64,000 nucleotides of DNA, from NCBI RefSeq assembly GCF_900141875.1, contig NZ_FQZE01000002.1, positions 62,001-126,000 of the forward strand. The letters run 5' to 3'. A model generated the notes under the pieces. The model saw only the letters and a list, made by a program, of their open reading frames with translations, ran no database searches and was not told where the DNA came from. The DNA is from Tangfeifania diversioriginum (GTDB lineage: Bacteria > Bacteroidota > Bacteroidia > Bacteroidales > Prolixibacteraceae). Of this stretch, positions 53,698-63,138 are shown piece after piece. Each line of letters starts with the position of its first letter. Position 1 is the stretch's first letter. The position numbers and the translations under genes were made by a program.

Positions 53698-54135
53698 TTA
53701 AAATAAAGCCCTGTCCCATGGAATTCCGGCCAGAATCAAAATAAAACTCAGCCCGAACCAGATTGAAGCCACGCGATGTTTTTTCCATGACACGGCTTTT
53801 TTCGTTTTGCTTTTACCTATGTGAACAAATATCAGGGCTACCAGCATAATGAGAATGTGTTCTACTGCATAAAATCTGAGATCGGCATTTTGCATTGCCG
53901 CCCCAAAATTGGCAAAGGCTGCTTTGGTGAGCGGACTTACAAAAGCGTAAAGTATCAATCCAATCAGGAACTGAATGTCCATGAAAATTGTGAGCAGCAA
54001 ACCCGAAACTTTGTCTCTTTTGGTCCATTCATTTTTTCCAAGCCATCCGTAAATTGAAAAAGTTATGGCTATAATCAGAACAATTAAAACCAGCCAGCGA
54101 AAAACGTTATGCGTGTGAAGTAATCCTGTGTACAT
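53698..54135 (-). CDS. Small multi-helix membrane protein (cytochrome b-like)
   Basis: A 145-residue protein with four predicted transmembrane helices. It begins MYTGLLHTHNVFRWLVLIVL and has histidines in the first and later helices (HTHN, VEHILIMLVALIFVHIGKS). This resembles Bacteroidota membrane proteins sometimes annotated as cytochrome b, but heme binding is not proven. Transcribed on the minus strand next to the oxidoreductase gene at 54201; a short spacer (65 bp) allows cotranscription. Confidence 0.72.
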   Translation of the reverse strand: MYTGLLHTHNVFRWLVLIVLIIAITFSIYGWLGKNEWTKRDKVSGLLLTIFMDIQFLIGLILYAFVSPLTKAAFANFGAAMQNADLRFYAVEHILIMLVALIFVHIGKSKTKKAVSWKKHRVASIWFGLSFILILAGIPWDRALF

Positions 54136-54200
54136 AATTAATTATTTTTTGATTAAAACAGGGAACCCCCCTGTTGGTTCATTAAATTAAAAATAAGTTT

Positions 54201-54857
54201 TCAGTCGTTTTCTGCCAATTGGAAAACTTCCGCGGCTTCCCAAATTGTTTTTTCAGGTTCAGGATGCAACACAGCATTTATCATGGACTGTGCCACTGTT
54301 ACCCCGTGAATAGGGCGGTATTTTTTGAAAATGAATTTGGTAACAAATCGAACAACCGGAACCGACAACTCTTCCATTAGGCGCCGCTCTTCGCGGTCGC
54401 CGGTTAACGATGCCGGGCGCAAAATGGCCAAATTTTGAAAGCCAATTTTTGATACTGCCTCGTCGAGTTCGCCTTTTATGCGCGGATAAAACATACGCGA
54501 TTTTGCGTTGGCACCAACCGACGAAACCAGCACGTAGTTTTCAATGCCGTTTTCTTTGGCTTTCCGGGCAAAATTCAGGTTGAAAGTGACATCTGTTTCG
54601 TATTGCTTTTCTTTGCCGCCGGCCTGTTTTAGGGTAGTTCCCAGAGCTGAAAAAAGTACATCGCCGGTCAGTTTGTCAGCCCAGCTTTCTACGTGGCCGA
54701 AATCGATTAGTTGTTCTTCCAGTTTGGGATGTGAAATTCCCGAGCTGCGGCGCACGAAAATGCGCACTTTCTCAAAATTTTCATTTTTCAACAGAAGTTG
54801 TACAAGCTGTTTGCCTACCAATCCGGTGGCACCTATTACATTGGCTGTTCGTTTCAT
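54201..54857 (-). CDS. NAD(P)-binding short-chain oxidoreductase (HTATIP2-like)
   Basis: A 218-residue protein from the ATG at 54857 (an upstream in-frame ATG at 54893 is less likely). The Rossmann start MKRTANVIGATGLVGKQLVQ has the GATGLVG loop. Blocks VLFSALGTTLKQAGG and VSSVGANAKSRMFYPRIKGE follow the HTATIP2/NAD(P)H-binding pattern; the YxxxK is replaced by YPRIKGE. The product is probably a cytoplasmic oxidoreductase or a regulator. Substrate unknown. Confidence 0.87.
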   Translation of the reverse strand: MKRTANVIGATGLVGKQLVQLLLKNENFEKVRIFVRRSSGISHPKLEEQLIDFGHVESWADKLTGDVLFSALGTTLKQAGGKEKQYETDVTFNLNFARKAKENGIENYVLVSSVGANAKSRMFYPRIKGELDEAVSKIGFQNLAILRPASLTGDREERRLMEELSVPVVRFVTKFIFKKYRPIHGVTVAQSMINAVLHPEPEKTIWEAAEVFQLAEND

Positions 54858-54911
54858 AACTTTATTTTTTTCAATAAAATGAACGTGGTTCAATCCGTAA
54901 TGTTGGGCTGG

Positions 54912-57900
54912 TTAAAGCTCCTGAACCGGAATCGAGAAATGAAAAACGGTACCTTGTGGGTGATTGGGTGTCACCCATATTTTTCCATTATTCCTTTCAG
55001 TGAATTCTTTGCAGATGATTAATCCCAGCCCTGTGCCTTTTTCACCCTGCGTACCGTTCCGGCTTTTTTTGTCCAGGTCGAACAGCTGGCGCATCTCTTC
55101 TTCATTCATGCCAATTCCTTTGTCAGCAATGTGGACAGTTACAAACCCGTTTTTACGCTTTGCCGAAACAGTAATTTCACCTTCGGATGGTGTGTATTTT
55201 AGTGCGTTGCTGAGTAGGTTCCGGGTAACGGCGTTTATAGTATCAGTATCAAAAAATGCATCTATTTGTTCCGGGAAATTGCGGTTGATTGTAATTCCTT
55301 TTTGCAGTGCTGAAGCTTCTTTTAATTCGATATTATTTTGCAGAATTTTACTCAGGTTTTCTGTTTGAGGTGAAATGTTGATTTTATCCATTTGCGAGCG
55401 TGCCCAGGTGAGCAGGTTTTCGAGCAGTTCAAATGTATTGTCGGCAGATTTTTTAGCAGCTTGCAGCAACTCTTTTTGTCTGTCAATATCCATGTTATAG
55501 TCAGGATCAGTTAAAACATCGAGAATCCCGACCAATCCTGAAAAAGGACTGCGCAGGTCGTGTGATATGATAGAGAAAAATTTGTTTTTTGTTTGGTTGG
55601 CCTGCTCCAGTTGTTCGTTTTTTTGCTGCAGTTCGCGGGTATTTTCATCAATTTTTTGTTCCAGATTTTTTTGACGTTTAATAAGTGCCCGCGATCTCAA
55701 CTTCAAAATAAAAACGAAAAGAGTAATGGTGAAAATGATTGCCAGTATTATAAACAGAGGAGTTCTCCAGAAGGGGGCATTTATTTTGAGCTGAAGCAAT
55801 GCGGGCCCACTTCGCCAATTCCCGTTTTTATTTTTTACTTCTACCCTGAAAAAATAGCGTCCGGGCGATAAGTTGGTGTAAGTTGCTACCTGCTCATCCT
55901 GAGGGTACATCCATTCAGAATTAAAGCCCTCCAGCATGAAACGGAAAACGGGCCGGGATTGATAATTAAAGTCAATTGTGGTAAACCGGAGGTTTATCAT
56001 CTGTTTATCATGCTCCAGTTCCAATAATGGAACTTCTGAATTTGTAGTATCTATAAGGGAGAAATAGGGCTGGCCATCGACTGAAACTTCGGTAATTAAT
56101 GTTTTCACTTGTGACCCTTGTATTTCTTTTACTTCCCGTGGGGAGAAAAAGTCAATTCCCTCGTTGCCCCCAAAATATATGTTATTTTCCTCGTCAGTTG
56201 CAGCTGATTGTGTGAAATAATTTGTGGAAACAAGGCCATCCGTATGATTGAAAAAGCGGGTTTGAAATGTAATGCTGTCGTTTTCTGAAATCCGGTTGTA
56301 GGTAAGCCGAAGGATTCCCGACTGGGTGCTGCACCAGATCTCACCGGGCGAAACCGATTCGATGGCTGAAATATCCAGATATGGAAACTCGTCACCAGTC
56401 AATACCGGCTGAAAAGTATTTTGCTTATGCATGAAAATATTCAGGCTATTACCTGTGCCTGCCCAAATGGTTCCGTCAACATCACAGTGTATTGTATTGA
56501 TTTTATTTTCTGAAAGTGAAGCCGGATTTTCTGCTTCGTGAAAGTAAGTGCTGAACTGTTCGGTTTTAAGGTTTAACCTGGTTACACCATATACAGTTGC
56601 AATCCAAAGGTTATTGTCGTTGTCGATGCAAAGGTTGTACGAATAATCGTTCGACAAACTGGCGAAAGGATTTTCAGGATCGTGGCGAAACAGTTCCATG
56701 TATTTCGATTCGGGGTTGTATTTGCCAATCCCTTTTCCATGAAAACTTATCCAGATATTTCCATTATTGTCTTCCGCAATTCCTCTGATATCAGCTGTTT
56801 TAAGTTGTTGGTTAAGTGAATCGGGTTTGAAGTCAATGTGTTCGAAAGCCATCTTAACGGGATCAAATATTTGCAGGCCACCCTGCCATGATCCAACCCA
56901 AATGCGATGCCGGCTGTCTTCAAAAATTGCCATTACAGAACCGGGCGGCCCACTGCTTTTTTTTGATTTAAGTTGAAACTGCTTCATTTGTACCGGGGAA
57001 TGGCTGTGTTTTTCTACAAAACCTCCCTCATAACCCAGCCACATATTGTTAGTATGATCGAAAAGTATAGAGGTGACTTCTTTTTGCGTGAGCTGGTAGG
57101 CACCTCCTGATGAAGCTACAAAATGATTGAACGGCACATTGGTAAGTCCCAGGTTCACTCCTCTGATTCCCGACGAGACCCAAAGGTTTTTGTCATTGTC
57201 AATATAAATATTATCAGCGGCTGTGCGGTCCAGGCTCATCGGGTCGGAGGGGACGTTAGTGTACAGATCGAATCGATCGGCTTGAATGTTAAACCTGATT
57301 AACCCGTTGTTGCTTGACAGCCAAGCGATAGAGTCGTCAATTATTCGAAAATTTTTAATCGTATATCCGAGATGGTCGAAATGTTGGTGGTTCACTTCTT
57401 TCTCCTCCGGGGTGAACCAAAAAAATCCATTACTTATTGTGCTTACAAAAATTTGGCTATTTGTAAATTGGAGGTGAGCGATATCAAAACTTCCAAAATT
57501 TGCCCCTTCCAAATTGTTAAAATTTTCAACTTCGAGTGTTTGCGGATCCAACCGGTAAAGGCCGCCGTAGGATCCGGAAAACCAAATCTTTCCATCGGGT
57601 TGACAAGCTGTTGCACTGATGTTGCTGACAGGCAAAACGGCATTTTCAGGAATTTTTATAGTGTCTGAGCTTGTGTACCAGGTAGTTTTATTTTGTTTGG
57701 GGGTAAAGCGGGCAAGCCCTTCGTCGGTAGCAATCCATAAATTTTTTTCATTGTCCTCAGCAAAATTATTTACGTGTACACTTTCCCAACCATCAACCGG
57801 TCCAATAAATTTGTCATTATAAAAATTGTACCACGAAATACCGTTGTCTGAACCTAACCAAAGGGTCCCGTCAGAAGCGGTGAATAAAGTAGTGATTTTG

Positions 57901-58157
57901 CCGGGAGGAATGACAGAAAAGTCGTTTCCTGTGTTTTGATAAGCTTTAAATTGTTGTCCGTCGAACCGGAAAAGCCTGCTCTCTCCGGCCATCCAAATAA
58001 ATCCATTGGCATCCTGGCTAATGCTTATAATCCTGGCTTCGGGCAGTCCGTTTTCAATACCGTAATGGTAAAATGCAACAGAAGCACTGCAGGGTATTGC
58101 GTAAAAAAGTACCCATGCGATAATAAGATATTTGATGTACCGAATCTTAATTTTCAT
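54912..58157 (-). CDS. Sensor histidine kinase with reg_prop propeller and Y_Y_Y domain (receiver-less)
   Basis: A 1081-residue membrane kinase from the ATG at 58157. Signal/TM at the N-terminus; periplasmic two-propeller sensor of reg_prop repeats (many WIATDEGLARF-like units, about residues 30-660); Y_Y_Y domain (about 670-760); one TM helix (about 780); coiled segment; HisKA with the phospho-acceptor H866 in FSIISHDLRSPFSGL; HATPase with NLLSNALKYTP and GTGLGLIICKE. It lacks the receiver and AraC output of hybrid two-component regulators, so a separate response regulator is needed. It is divergent from three exported glycosidase genes, so it may sense their glycan (inference). Confidence 0.92.
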   Translation of the reverse strand: MKIKIRYIKYLIIAWVLFYAIPCSASVAFYHYGIENGLPEARIISISQDANGFIWMAGESRLFRFDGQQFKAYQNTGNDFSVIPPGKITTLFTASDGTLWLGSDNGISWYNFYNDKFIGPVDGWESVHVNNFAEDNEKNLWIATDEGLARFTPKQNKTTWYTSSDTIKIPENAVLPVSNISATACQPDGKIWFSGSYGGLYRLDPQTLEVENFNNLEGANFGSFDIAHLQFTNSQIFVSTISNGFFWFTPEEKEVNHQHFDHLGYTIKNFRIIDDSIAWLSSNNGLIRFNIQADRFDLYTNVPSDPMSLDRTAADNIYIDNDKNLWVSSGIRGVNLGLTNVPFNHFVASSGGAYQLTQKEVTSILFDHTNNMWLGYEGGFVEKHSHSPVQMKQFQLKSKKSSGPPGSVMAIFEDSRHRIWVGSWQGGLQIFDPVKMAFEHIDFKPDSLNQQLKTADIRGIAEDNNGNIWISFHGKGIGKYNPESKYMELFRHDPENPFASLSNDYSYNLCIDNDNNLWIATVYGVTRLNLKTEQFSTYFHEAENPASLSENKINTIHCDVDGTIWAGTGNSLNIFMHKQNTFQPVLTGDEFPYLDISAIESVSPGEIWCSTQSGILRLTYNRISENDSITFQTRFFNHTDGLVSTNYFTQSAATDEENNIYFGGNEGIDFFSPREVKEIQGSQVKTLITEVSVDGQPYFSLIDTTNSEVPLLELEHDKQMINLRFTTIDFNYQSRPVFRFMLEGFNSEWMYPQDEQVATYTNLSPGRYFFRVEVKNKNGNWRSGPALLQLKINAPFWRTPLFIILAIIFTITLFVFILKLRSRALIKRQKNLEQKIDENTRELQQKNEQLEQANQTKNKFFSIISHDLRSPFSGLVGILDVLTDPDYNMDIDRQKELLQAAKKSADNTFELLENLLTWARSQMDKINISPQTENLSKILQNNIELKEASALQKGITINRNFPEQIDAFFDTDTINAVTRNLLSNALKYTPSEGEITVSAKRKNGFVTVHIADKGIGMNEEEMRQLFDLDKKSRNGTQGEKGTGLGLIICKEFTERNNGKIWVTPNHPQGTVFHFSIPVQEL

Positions 58158-58467
58158 CCATTTTCTGATAAAGATGCGTAAAAATAACAAAAGCATTTTA
58201 AAACCAATGTTTGATTTTATATTCTTCTAAAAATGAGCATTCTCTCTCTAAGGTAAGGGTTCGGGAAGTAAGAAATCAGTTTTTTTAAATGGTAGATTCA
58301 GGGTTCCGGCATATTGCCGGGAGAATCCCGGGGTGTTAGAAAATAATATCATCTGTATTCACTTTTTTCAGTTATTTGAATGAATCTTTTTTTAAAGTCA
58401 TTAAATTCTTTCTATTTTTCAAAAATGAACTAAACTATGTATTGATTTTTCAAAAACCTGTAGCTAA

Positions 58468-59901
58468 ATGAATCATAAAATTAAATTTTCACTCCTCCTT
58501 GTTTTCCTTCCATTCTTTATAACTTCCTCAGGCCAGGTATCTGAATGGACAGGCAACCCAACTGATTTTTCGCGTGGTGAAATAATCGTATCTGAAAACA
58601 AACGGTTTTTGGTTTTCGAAGATGGCACTCCTTTTTTTTGGTTAGGCGATACTGCCTGGGAACTGTTTCACCGGCTTTCGAAAGACGAAACCGAAACCTA
58701 TCTTGAAAACAGGCGAGAACTGGGGTTTACGGTAATTCAGGCAGTGGTGCTGGCCGAACTCGACGGGCTGAACACGCCCAATGCCGAAGGTGAAAAACCG
58801 TTGATTGATAACGACCCCACTCAGATTAACGAGGCCTATTTCCGGCATGTTGACTGGGTGATAAAAAAGGCGGAAGAAAAAGGATTGGTAATTGGCTTGC
58901 TGCCTACCTGGGGCGACAAATGGAACAAAAAGTGGGGAGTAGGCCCCATGGTTTTTTCACCCGGAAATGCCCGGATTTTTGGTGAAATTCTGGGCAAACG
59001 ATACAAAGAATTTCCCAACATCGTTTGGATTGTTGGTGGTGACCGCCCGATTGAGGAAGATTCCCACCGGCAGATTGTAAGTTCCATGGCGCGCGGTTTG
59101 CGTGAGGGAGATGAGGGAGCGCATCTCATCACTTTTCATCCAACCGGAGGGTTGGGTTCGTCTGAGTATTTTCACGAAGAAGCGTGGCTCGATTTCAACA
59201 TGCGGCAGAACGGGCACAATGTGAATTTTACCGGTGTTTATGAAAATACGCTCAAAGATTACAACCGCATTCCCGTAAAACCGGTTATCGACGGTGAACC
59301 CATTTACGAAGATCATCCCATTCAGTTTAACCCGCAGCAACATGGCCACTCCACCTCGGCAGATGTGCGGCGCCCGATGTACTGGAATTTGTTCAGCGGC
59401 GCTTTTGGCCACACTTATGGTCATCACTCCATTTGGCAAATGTGGCAACCCGGTCGTAATCCCGTTAATTTTCCGCTCATGCCATGGTACGAGGCTATTA
59501 ACCAGCCGGGCTCGGCGCAAATGCAATATGGCCGGAAACTGATGGAGTCGCGGCCTTTCCTTTCCCGCATTCCTGATAATTCTATAATTATTGCAGATGA
59601 TGTTCCTACTTCAGTTCCCGGAGCCGGACAATACCGGTTTGTGGCAACACGAGATTCAGAGGGAACTTATGCAATGGTTTATCTCCCGGTAGGGCGTTCG
59701 TTCACCGTTAAAATGGATGCCGTAAGAAGCGCTGAAGTAATAGCCTGGTGGTATAACCCGCGCAACGGAGAAGCAACCCGGATTGGTGAATTTCCGGGGT
59801 TTGGCACCCGCACTTTTACGCCTCCAACTCCAGGCGAAAACCTGGATTGGATTCTGGTGCTGGATAGTGCAAATGCGGGGTTTGATGCTCCGGGACAATA
59901 A
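58468..59901 (+). CDS. Exported glycoside hydrolase, GH140-like (DUF4038)
   Basis: A 477-residue protein: signal peptide (about 1-21), then DUF4038 TIM barrel (about 35-375; [57 protein letters not shown] and [13 protein letters not shown]) and a C-terminal beta domain of the putative collagen-binding type (about 390-470). Both the domain order and length match GH140 apiosidases, which cleave apiose in rhamnogalacturonan II. The acid/base and nucleophile would be in VGGD and IDGEP. Substrate assignment is an inference. First of three co-directional exported glycosidase genes. Confidence 0.87.
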   Translation: MNHKIKFSLLLVFLPFFITSSGQVSEWTGNPTDFSRGEIIVSENKRFLVFEDGTPFFWLGDTAWELFHRLSKDETETYLENRRELGFTVIQAVVLAELDGLNTPNAEGEKPLIDNDPTQINEAYFRHVDWVIKKAEEKGLVIGLLPTWGDKWNKKWGVGPMVFSPGNARIFGEILGKRYKEFPNIVWIVGGDRPIEEDSHRQIVSSMARGLREGDEGAHLITFHPTGGLGSSEYFHEEAWLDFNMRQNGHNVNFTGVYENTLKDYNRIPVKPVIDGEPIYEDHPIQFNPQQHGHSTSADVRRPMYWNLFSGAFGHTYGHHSIWQMWQPGRNPVNFPLMPWYEAINQPGSAQMQYGRKLMESRPFLSRIPDNSIIIADDVPTSVPGAGQYRFVATRDSEGTYAMVYLPVGRSFTVKMDAVRSAEVIAWWYNPRNGEATRIGEFPGFGTRTFTPPTPGENLDWILVLDSANAGFDAPGQ

Positions 59902-59920
59902 TTGAAAAAATTAGTGCAGT

Positions 59921-61420
59921 ATGATTAAACAGCTGTGGATTCTTTTAGGAGTTTTATTTTTTTTGAGTTGCAAACCAACAAGCGGTACCATTAACGGCAT
60001 AAGTATTAATCCGGAAAACCCTCATTACCTGTTGTGGGACGAAACGCCGGTTTTTTTGCTCGGTGCCACCGGATATCACAGCTGGACTCCCGTTAGCCGC
60101 CCTGCCGAAGTTAATTTCATTGAACAGCTTGATCGACTTGCAAAGGTAATTGATGACATTGGCAGCCCGCATGTTCGTGGGTTTGTGCGGTGTTTGCCCT
60201 ACGACCCAATGAACCACATGCACGACGGGGAAGTGGAAAAAGTTTTGCAACCCTGGTTAAAACTGGATGACGGCCGTTATGATTTGGCACAGTTTGAACC
60301 GGAATGGGAAAAACGACTGCGGGATTATCTGAATGCAGCATTTGAAAGACATATTGTTGTTTCCCTTGAAGTTTGGGACGACTGGTCGGTTACGCGCGGC
60401 CCCGGTGGTGCCTACGACCCGGGCGAAGGAAATGGTTGGAACGGTCACCCTTTCAATCCCAAAAACAATGTGAATTTTGATGAAACCATATTATCTGCCG
60501 AAACAAGTGTATGCAACGCTCCGTTTTACAAAACCATTCCGAAGCGAAATAATAACACCCAGGTACTCAGTCTCCAGAAAAAATATGTGGATCGACTGCT
60601 TTCCGTCGCAACCAATTACCCCAATGTTATTCTGAATATTTCCAACGAAAGCCGTGCGCATTTGGATTGGAGCCGGTTTTGGGCCGGGTACATTCGCGAG
60701 AAGGTGCCGTCGGGCTTCATGATTGGTGAAATGCCGTCAACCAACCGCAAAGATGGGGGTGGCGAATGTGAGTATGAATTCAGTCCTTTAAATTTATGCA
60801 CTGAACCGTTCTACGACTTTGTGGATATTTCCCAGGGAGTTTCGAGCCATGAATTTGGTCCTCCTTCGAAACAGGCAATTGGTGCGGGCGAACGTATTTT
60901 ACAATACAGGCAGGCAATGGCTGAAGCAGAAACACAGCGTCCGCTGATTGTTTCAAAAGATTACTCCCGGGATGAAAATGGCGGCGATATGGTTTTGTGG
61001 AGCCGGTTTGTGAGTGGCGCAGCCTCTGCACGCTTTCACCGCCCCGCAGGCGATGATCCCGAATCGGTTATCGATTTTCAACACGCAGCAATTGGAAGAT
61101 TGGGTCGGTTTATTGCAAAAATTCCTTTCTGGCAAATGTCCCCAAATCCGGGAATTGTTGTGAAGCTCCCGGAAGGAACCGGCGCAAATGTGCTTGCTGA
61201 ACCTGCTTCTGTTTGTGCAATTCAGTTGATTGGCGCTGCAAAAAGCGGTTCTGTTTACCTTGATTTATCGCCCGGAAACTGGAATGTTCAATGGATAGAT
61301 CCTTCAACAGGAAATGAAATAAATGAGCTTGAGGTTTCAGCAGGTGAAAGCCCGGTTAAACTTGATTTTTTGGATGGAAAGGATCACAGGATTATTTTGT
61401 TGAAAAAGAAATCAGATTAA
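59921..61420 (+). CDS. Lipoprotein TIM-barrel glycosidase-like protein
   Basis: A 499-residue protein. The N-terminus MIKQLWILLGVLFFLSCKPT has a lipobox (LSC), so it is a predicted surface or periplasmic lipoprotein. The core has LLWDETPVFLLGATGYHSWT, VSLEVWDDWSVTRG, and a catalytic-type NE pair in NVILNISNESRAHLDWSRFW, typical of clan GH-A barrels. A C-terminal beta domain follows (about residues 420-499). It is clearly a paralogue of the next gene. No CAZy family can be assigned by eye. It starts 19 bp after the GH140-like gene. Confidence 0.8.
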   Translation: MIKQLWILLGVLFFLSCKPTSGTINGISINPENPHYLLWDETPVFLLGATGYHSWTPVSRPAEVNFIEQLDRLAKVIDDIGSPHVRGFVRCLPYDPMNHMHDGEVEKVLQPWLKLDDGRYDLAQFEPEWEKRLRDYLNAAFERHIVVSLEVWDDWSVTRGPGGAYDPGEGNGWNGHPFNPKNNVNFDETILSAETSVCNAPFYKTIPKRNNNTQVLSLQKKYVDRLLSVATNYPNVILNISNESRAHLDWSRFWAGYIREKVPSGFMIGEMPSTNRKDGGGECEYEFSPLNLCTEPFYDFVDISQGVSSHEFGPPSKQAIGAGERILQYRQAMAEAETQRPLIVSKDYSRDENGGDMVLWSRFVSGAASARFHRPAGDDPESVIDFQHAAIGRLGRFIAKIPFWQMSPNPGIVVKLPEGTGANVLAEPASVCAIQLIGAAKSGSVYLDLSPGNWNVQWIDPSTGNEINELEVSAGESPVKLDFLDGKDHRIILLKKKSD

Positions 61421-61438
61421 AAATAAAAGTTATTGATC

Positions 61439-62842
61439 ATGTTTCGAAAGTATTTTTTACCGTTTGTTTCAGGAGTTCTTTTTTTTGTAGGTTTTCAAAA
61501 TAAACAGGCCGCAGCCCGGGGCATTCAGCCATGGGATGAAAACTCCTGGTACTGGCAATTCAAGGGTGAACCAGTGTTATTGCTCGGTGCCAGCAGCGAC
61601 GACAACCTGTTTCAGTGGCCCGCCAAAATGCTGGTGCCGCACCTCGACTCCATGAAAAACATAGGAGCCAACTATGTGCGCAACACAATGAGCGACCGCA
61701 ACGACCGTGGTTTTGAGCTTTATCCGTTTAAAAAACTGGAAAACGGCAAATATGATTTGAACCAGTGGAACGAAGCCTACTGGCAGCGTTTTAAATTCTT
61801 TTTGAATGAAACAGCCAAACGCGATATCATTGTTCAGATTGAAGTGTGGGATCGCTTTGATTATACCCGAAACAATTGGCCGCCACATCCCTGGAATCCG
61901 GCAAATAATGTGAATTATTCGTATGAAGAATCGGGACTGGCCGGTGAATATCCCGACCATCCGGGACGTAACAAGCAGCCGTTTTTCTTTACCACACCAA
62001 AACAGCAGAATAACGAGGTTTTGCTGAAATTTCAACGACAGTTCGTAGAAAAAATGCTTTCCTATTCCTTAAAATACGACCACGTGCTTTACTGCATGGA
62101 CAATGAAACTTCGGCAGAAGAAGAGTGGGCTGTTTATTGGGCCCAATTTATTTTGGATGAAGCTGAAAAGCAAGGCAAAACTGTTTTTGTAACTGAAATG
62201 TGGGACAACTGGGATTTGAAATCGGAGAACCATAAACGCACGTTCGACCATCCTGAGTTGTATGCCTATTGTGATGTTTCGCAGAATAATCACCAGCGTG
62301 ACCAAACGCACTGGGACAATTTTCAGTGGGTGCGGAAGTACATTGCCGGCCATCCACGCCCAGTCAACACCGTAAAAACGTATGGTGCCGACGGTGGCCG
62401 TCACGGTAATAGCAACAATGCCATTGACAGCTGGTGGCGGCATCTGGTTGGAGGAGCTGCTTCAGCCCGCTTTCACCGGCCTAATTCCGGGCTGGGGTTG
62501 TCCGAACTTTCCATGAACTCGGTAAAGGCGGCTCGTAAAGTTGAGTCGATTGTGAAATTTTGGGACGTAAACCCAAACAATGATTTACTTTCGGGGAGGG
62601 AAGAAAATGAAGCTTACCTCGCAGCAAAGCCGGGAGAAAAGTATGTCGTTTTTTTTCCTGATGCCGGAGAAGTGGAGGTCGATTTGACAGAATACAATTC
62701 AGCATTTTCGTTGAAATGGATGAACGTGCGATCCGGAGAATGGCACAGCGAAAAAGAGATTGACGGTGGCGGAATTGTAACCCTGAAAACACCCGGTGGG
62801 AATGAGTGGGTGGCAGTAGTAGTACCGTCCAGCGCTATGTAA
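61439..62842 (+). CDS. Exported TIM-barrel glycosidase-like protein
   Basis: A 467-residue protein from the ATG at 61439. Signal peptide (about 1-26, ending QAAA). The fold follows the preceding gene: FKGEPVLLLGASSDDNLFQW, IIVQIEVWDRFDYTRNNWPP, the NE pair in HVLYCMDNETSAEEEWAVYW and GGAASARFHRPNSGLGLSEL. C-terminal beta domain about 400-460. The last codons (VVPSSAM and the stop) lie in a half-copy of the REP-like hairpin, so its original C-terminus may have been replaced. Third and last of the glycosidase set. Confidence 0.82.
   Translation: MFRKYFLPFVSGVLFFVGFQNKQAAARGIQPWDENSWYWQFKGEPVLLLGASSDDNLFQWPAKMLVPHLDSMKNIGANYVRNTMSDRNDRGFELYPFKKLENGKYDLNQWNEAYWQRFKFFLNETAKRDIIVQIEVWDRFDYTRNNWPPHPWNPANNVNYSYEESGLAGEYPDHPGRNKQPFFFTTPKQQNNEVLLKFQRQFVEKMLSYSLKYDHVLYCMDNETSAEEEWAVYWAQFILDEAEKQGKTVFVTEMWDNWDLKSENHKRTFDHPELYAYCDVSQNNHQRDQTHWDNFQWVRKYIAGHPRPVNTVKTYGADGGRHGNSNNAIDSWWRHLVGGAASARFHRPNSGLGLSELSMNSVKAARKVESIVKFWDVNPNNDLLSGREENEAYLAAKPGEKYVVFFPDAGEVEVDLTEYNSAFSLKWMNVRSGEWHSEKEIDGGGIVTLKTPGGNEWVAVVVPSSAM
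62825..62842. repeat. Half REP-like repeat forming the gene end
   Basis: CCGTCCAGCGCTATGTAA: the left arm of the subtype-A repeat (CCGTCCAGCG) in frame with the glycosidase gene, giving PSSAM and the stop. A full copy follows at 62843. The same half-plus-full arrangement occurs at 63777-63826. Confidence 0.6.
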
Positions 62843-63138
62843 CCGTCCAGCGGCTACGGCCCGCTTGACGGATAAGTTTGGAAAGGTGGTTTTGGGGTTT
62901 TTTTATGTTTTATTTTTTTGCCCGTGTTCTTTATCCGCCGAGCCGCTTGTAGCGGCTGTGCGGGTGGCAACCGTGACGGGTAGTTATTTTGGCAATTGGG
63001 TTTTTATCTGGTTTGTTCTTTTTGCTCGTGTGCTTTATCCGCCAAGCGGTTTGGAACCGCTGTGCGGGTGGGTGTTTTTACCCGCCGAGCGGGTAGGTGC
63101 GGCTGTGCGGGGAAATCCGTATATTTAATTTCAAAAAA
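62843..63138. repeat. REP-like hairpin cluster upstream of the RAYT gene
   Basis: Subtype A at 62843-62871 (CCGTCCAGCGG-n7-CCGCTTGACGG). Subtype B at 62935-62963 (CCGCCGAGCCGCT-TGT-AGCGGCTGTGCGG) and at 63039-63067 (CCGCCAAGCGGTT-TGG-AACCGCTGTGCGG). A degenerate copy lies at about 63080-63110. The A and B hairpins are joined by a GT-rich spacer that recurs after the RAYT gene. Confidence 0.88.

Noticed and set aside
63097-63138. 14-residue N-terminal extension of the RAYT gene
   Set aside because: The ATG at 63139 begins the family pattern (MYFEQDGVYHIYNRS); the upstream part comes from the REP region.
62843-63138. Integron attC-like sites
   Set aside because: The hairpins resemble attC in being imperfect palindromes, but there is no integrase or cassette array, and a RAYT gene with matching copies on both sides explains them.
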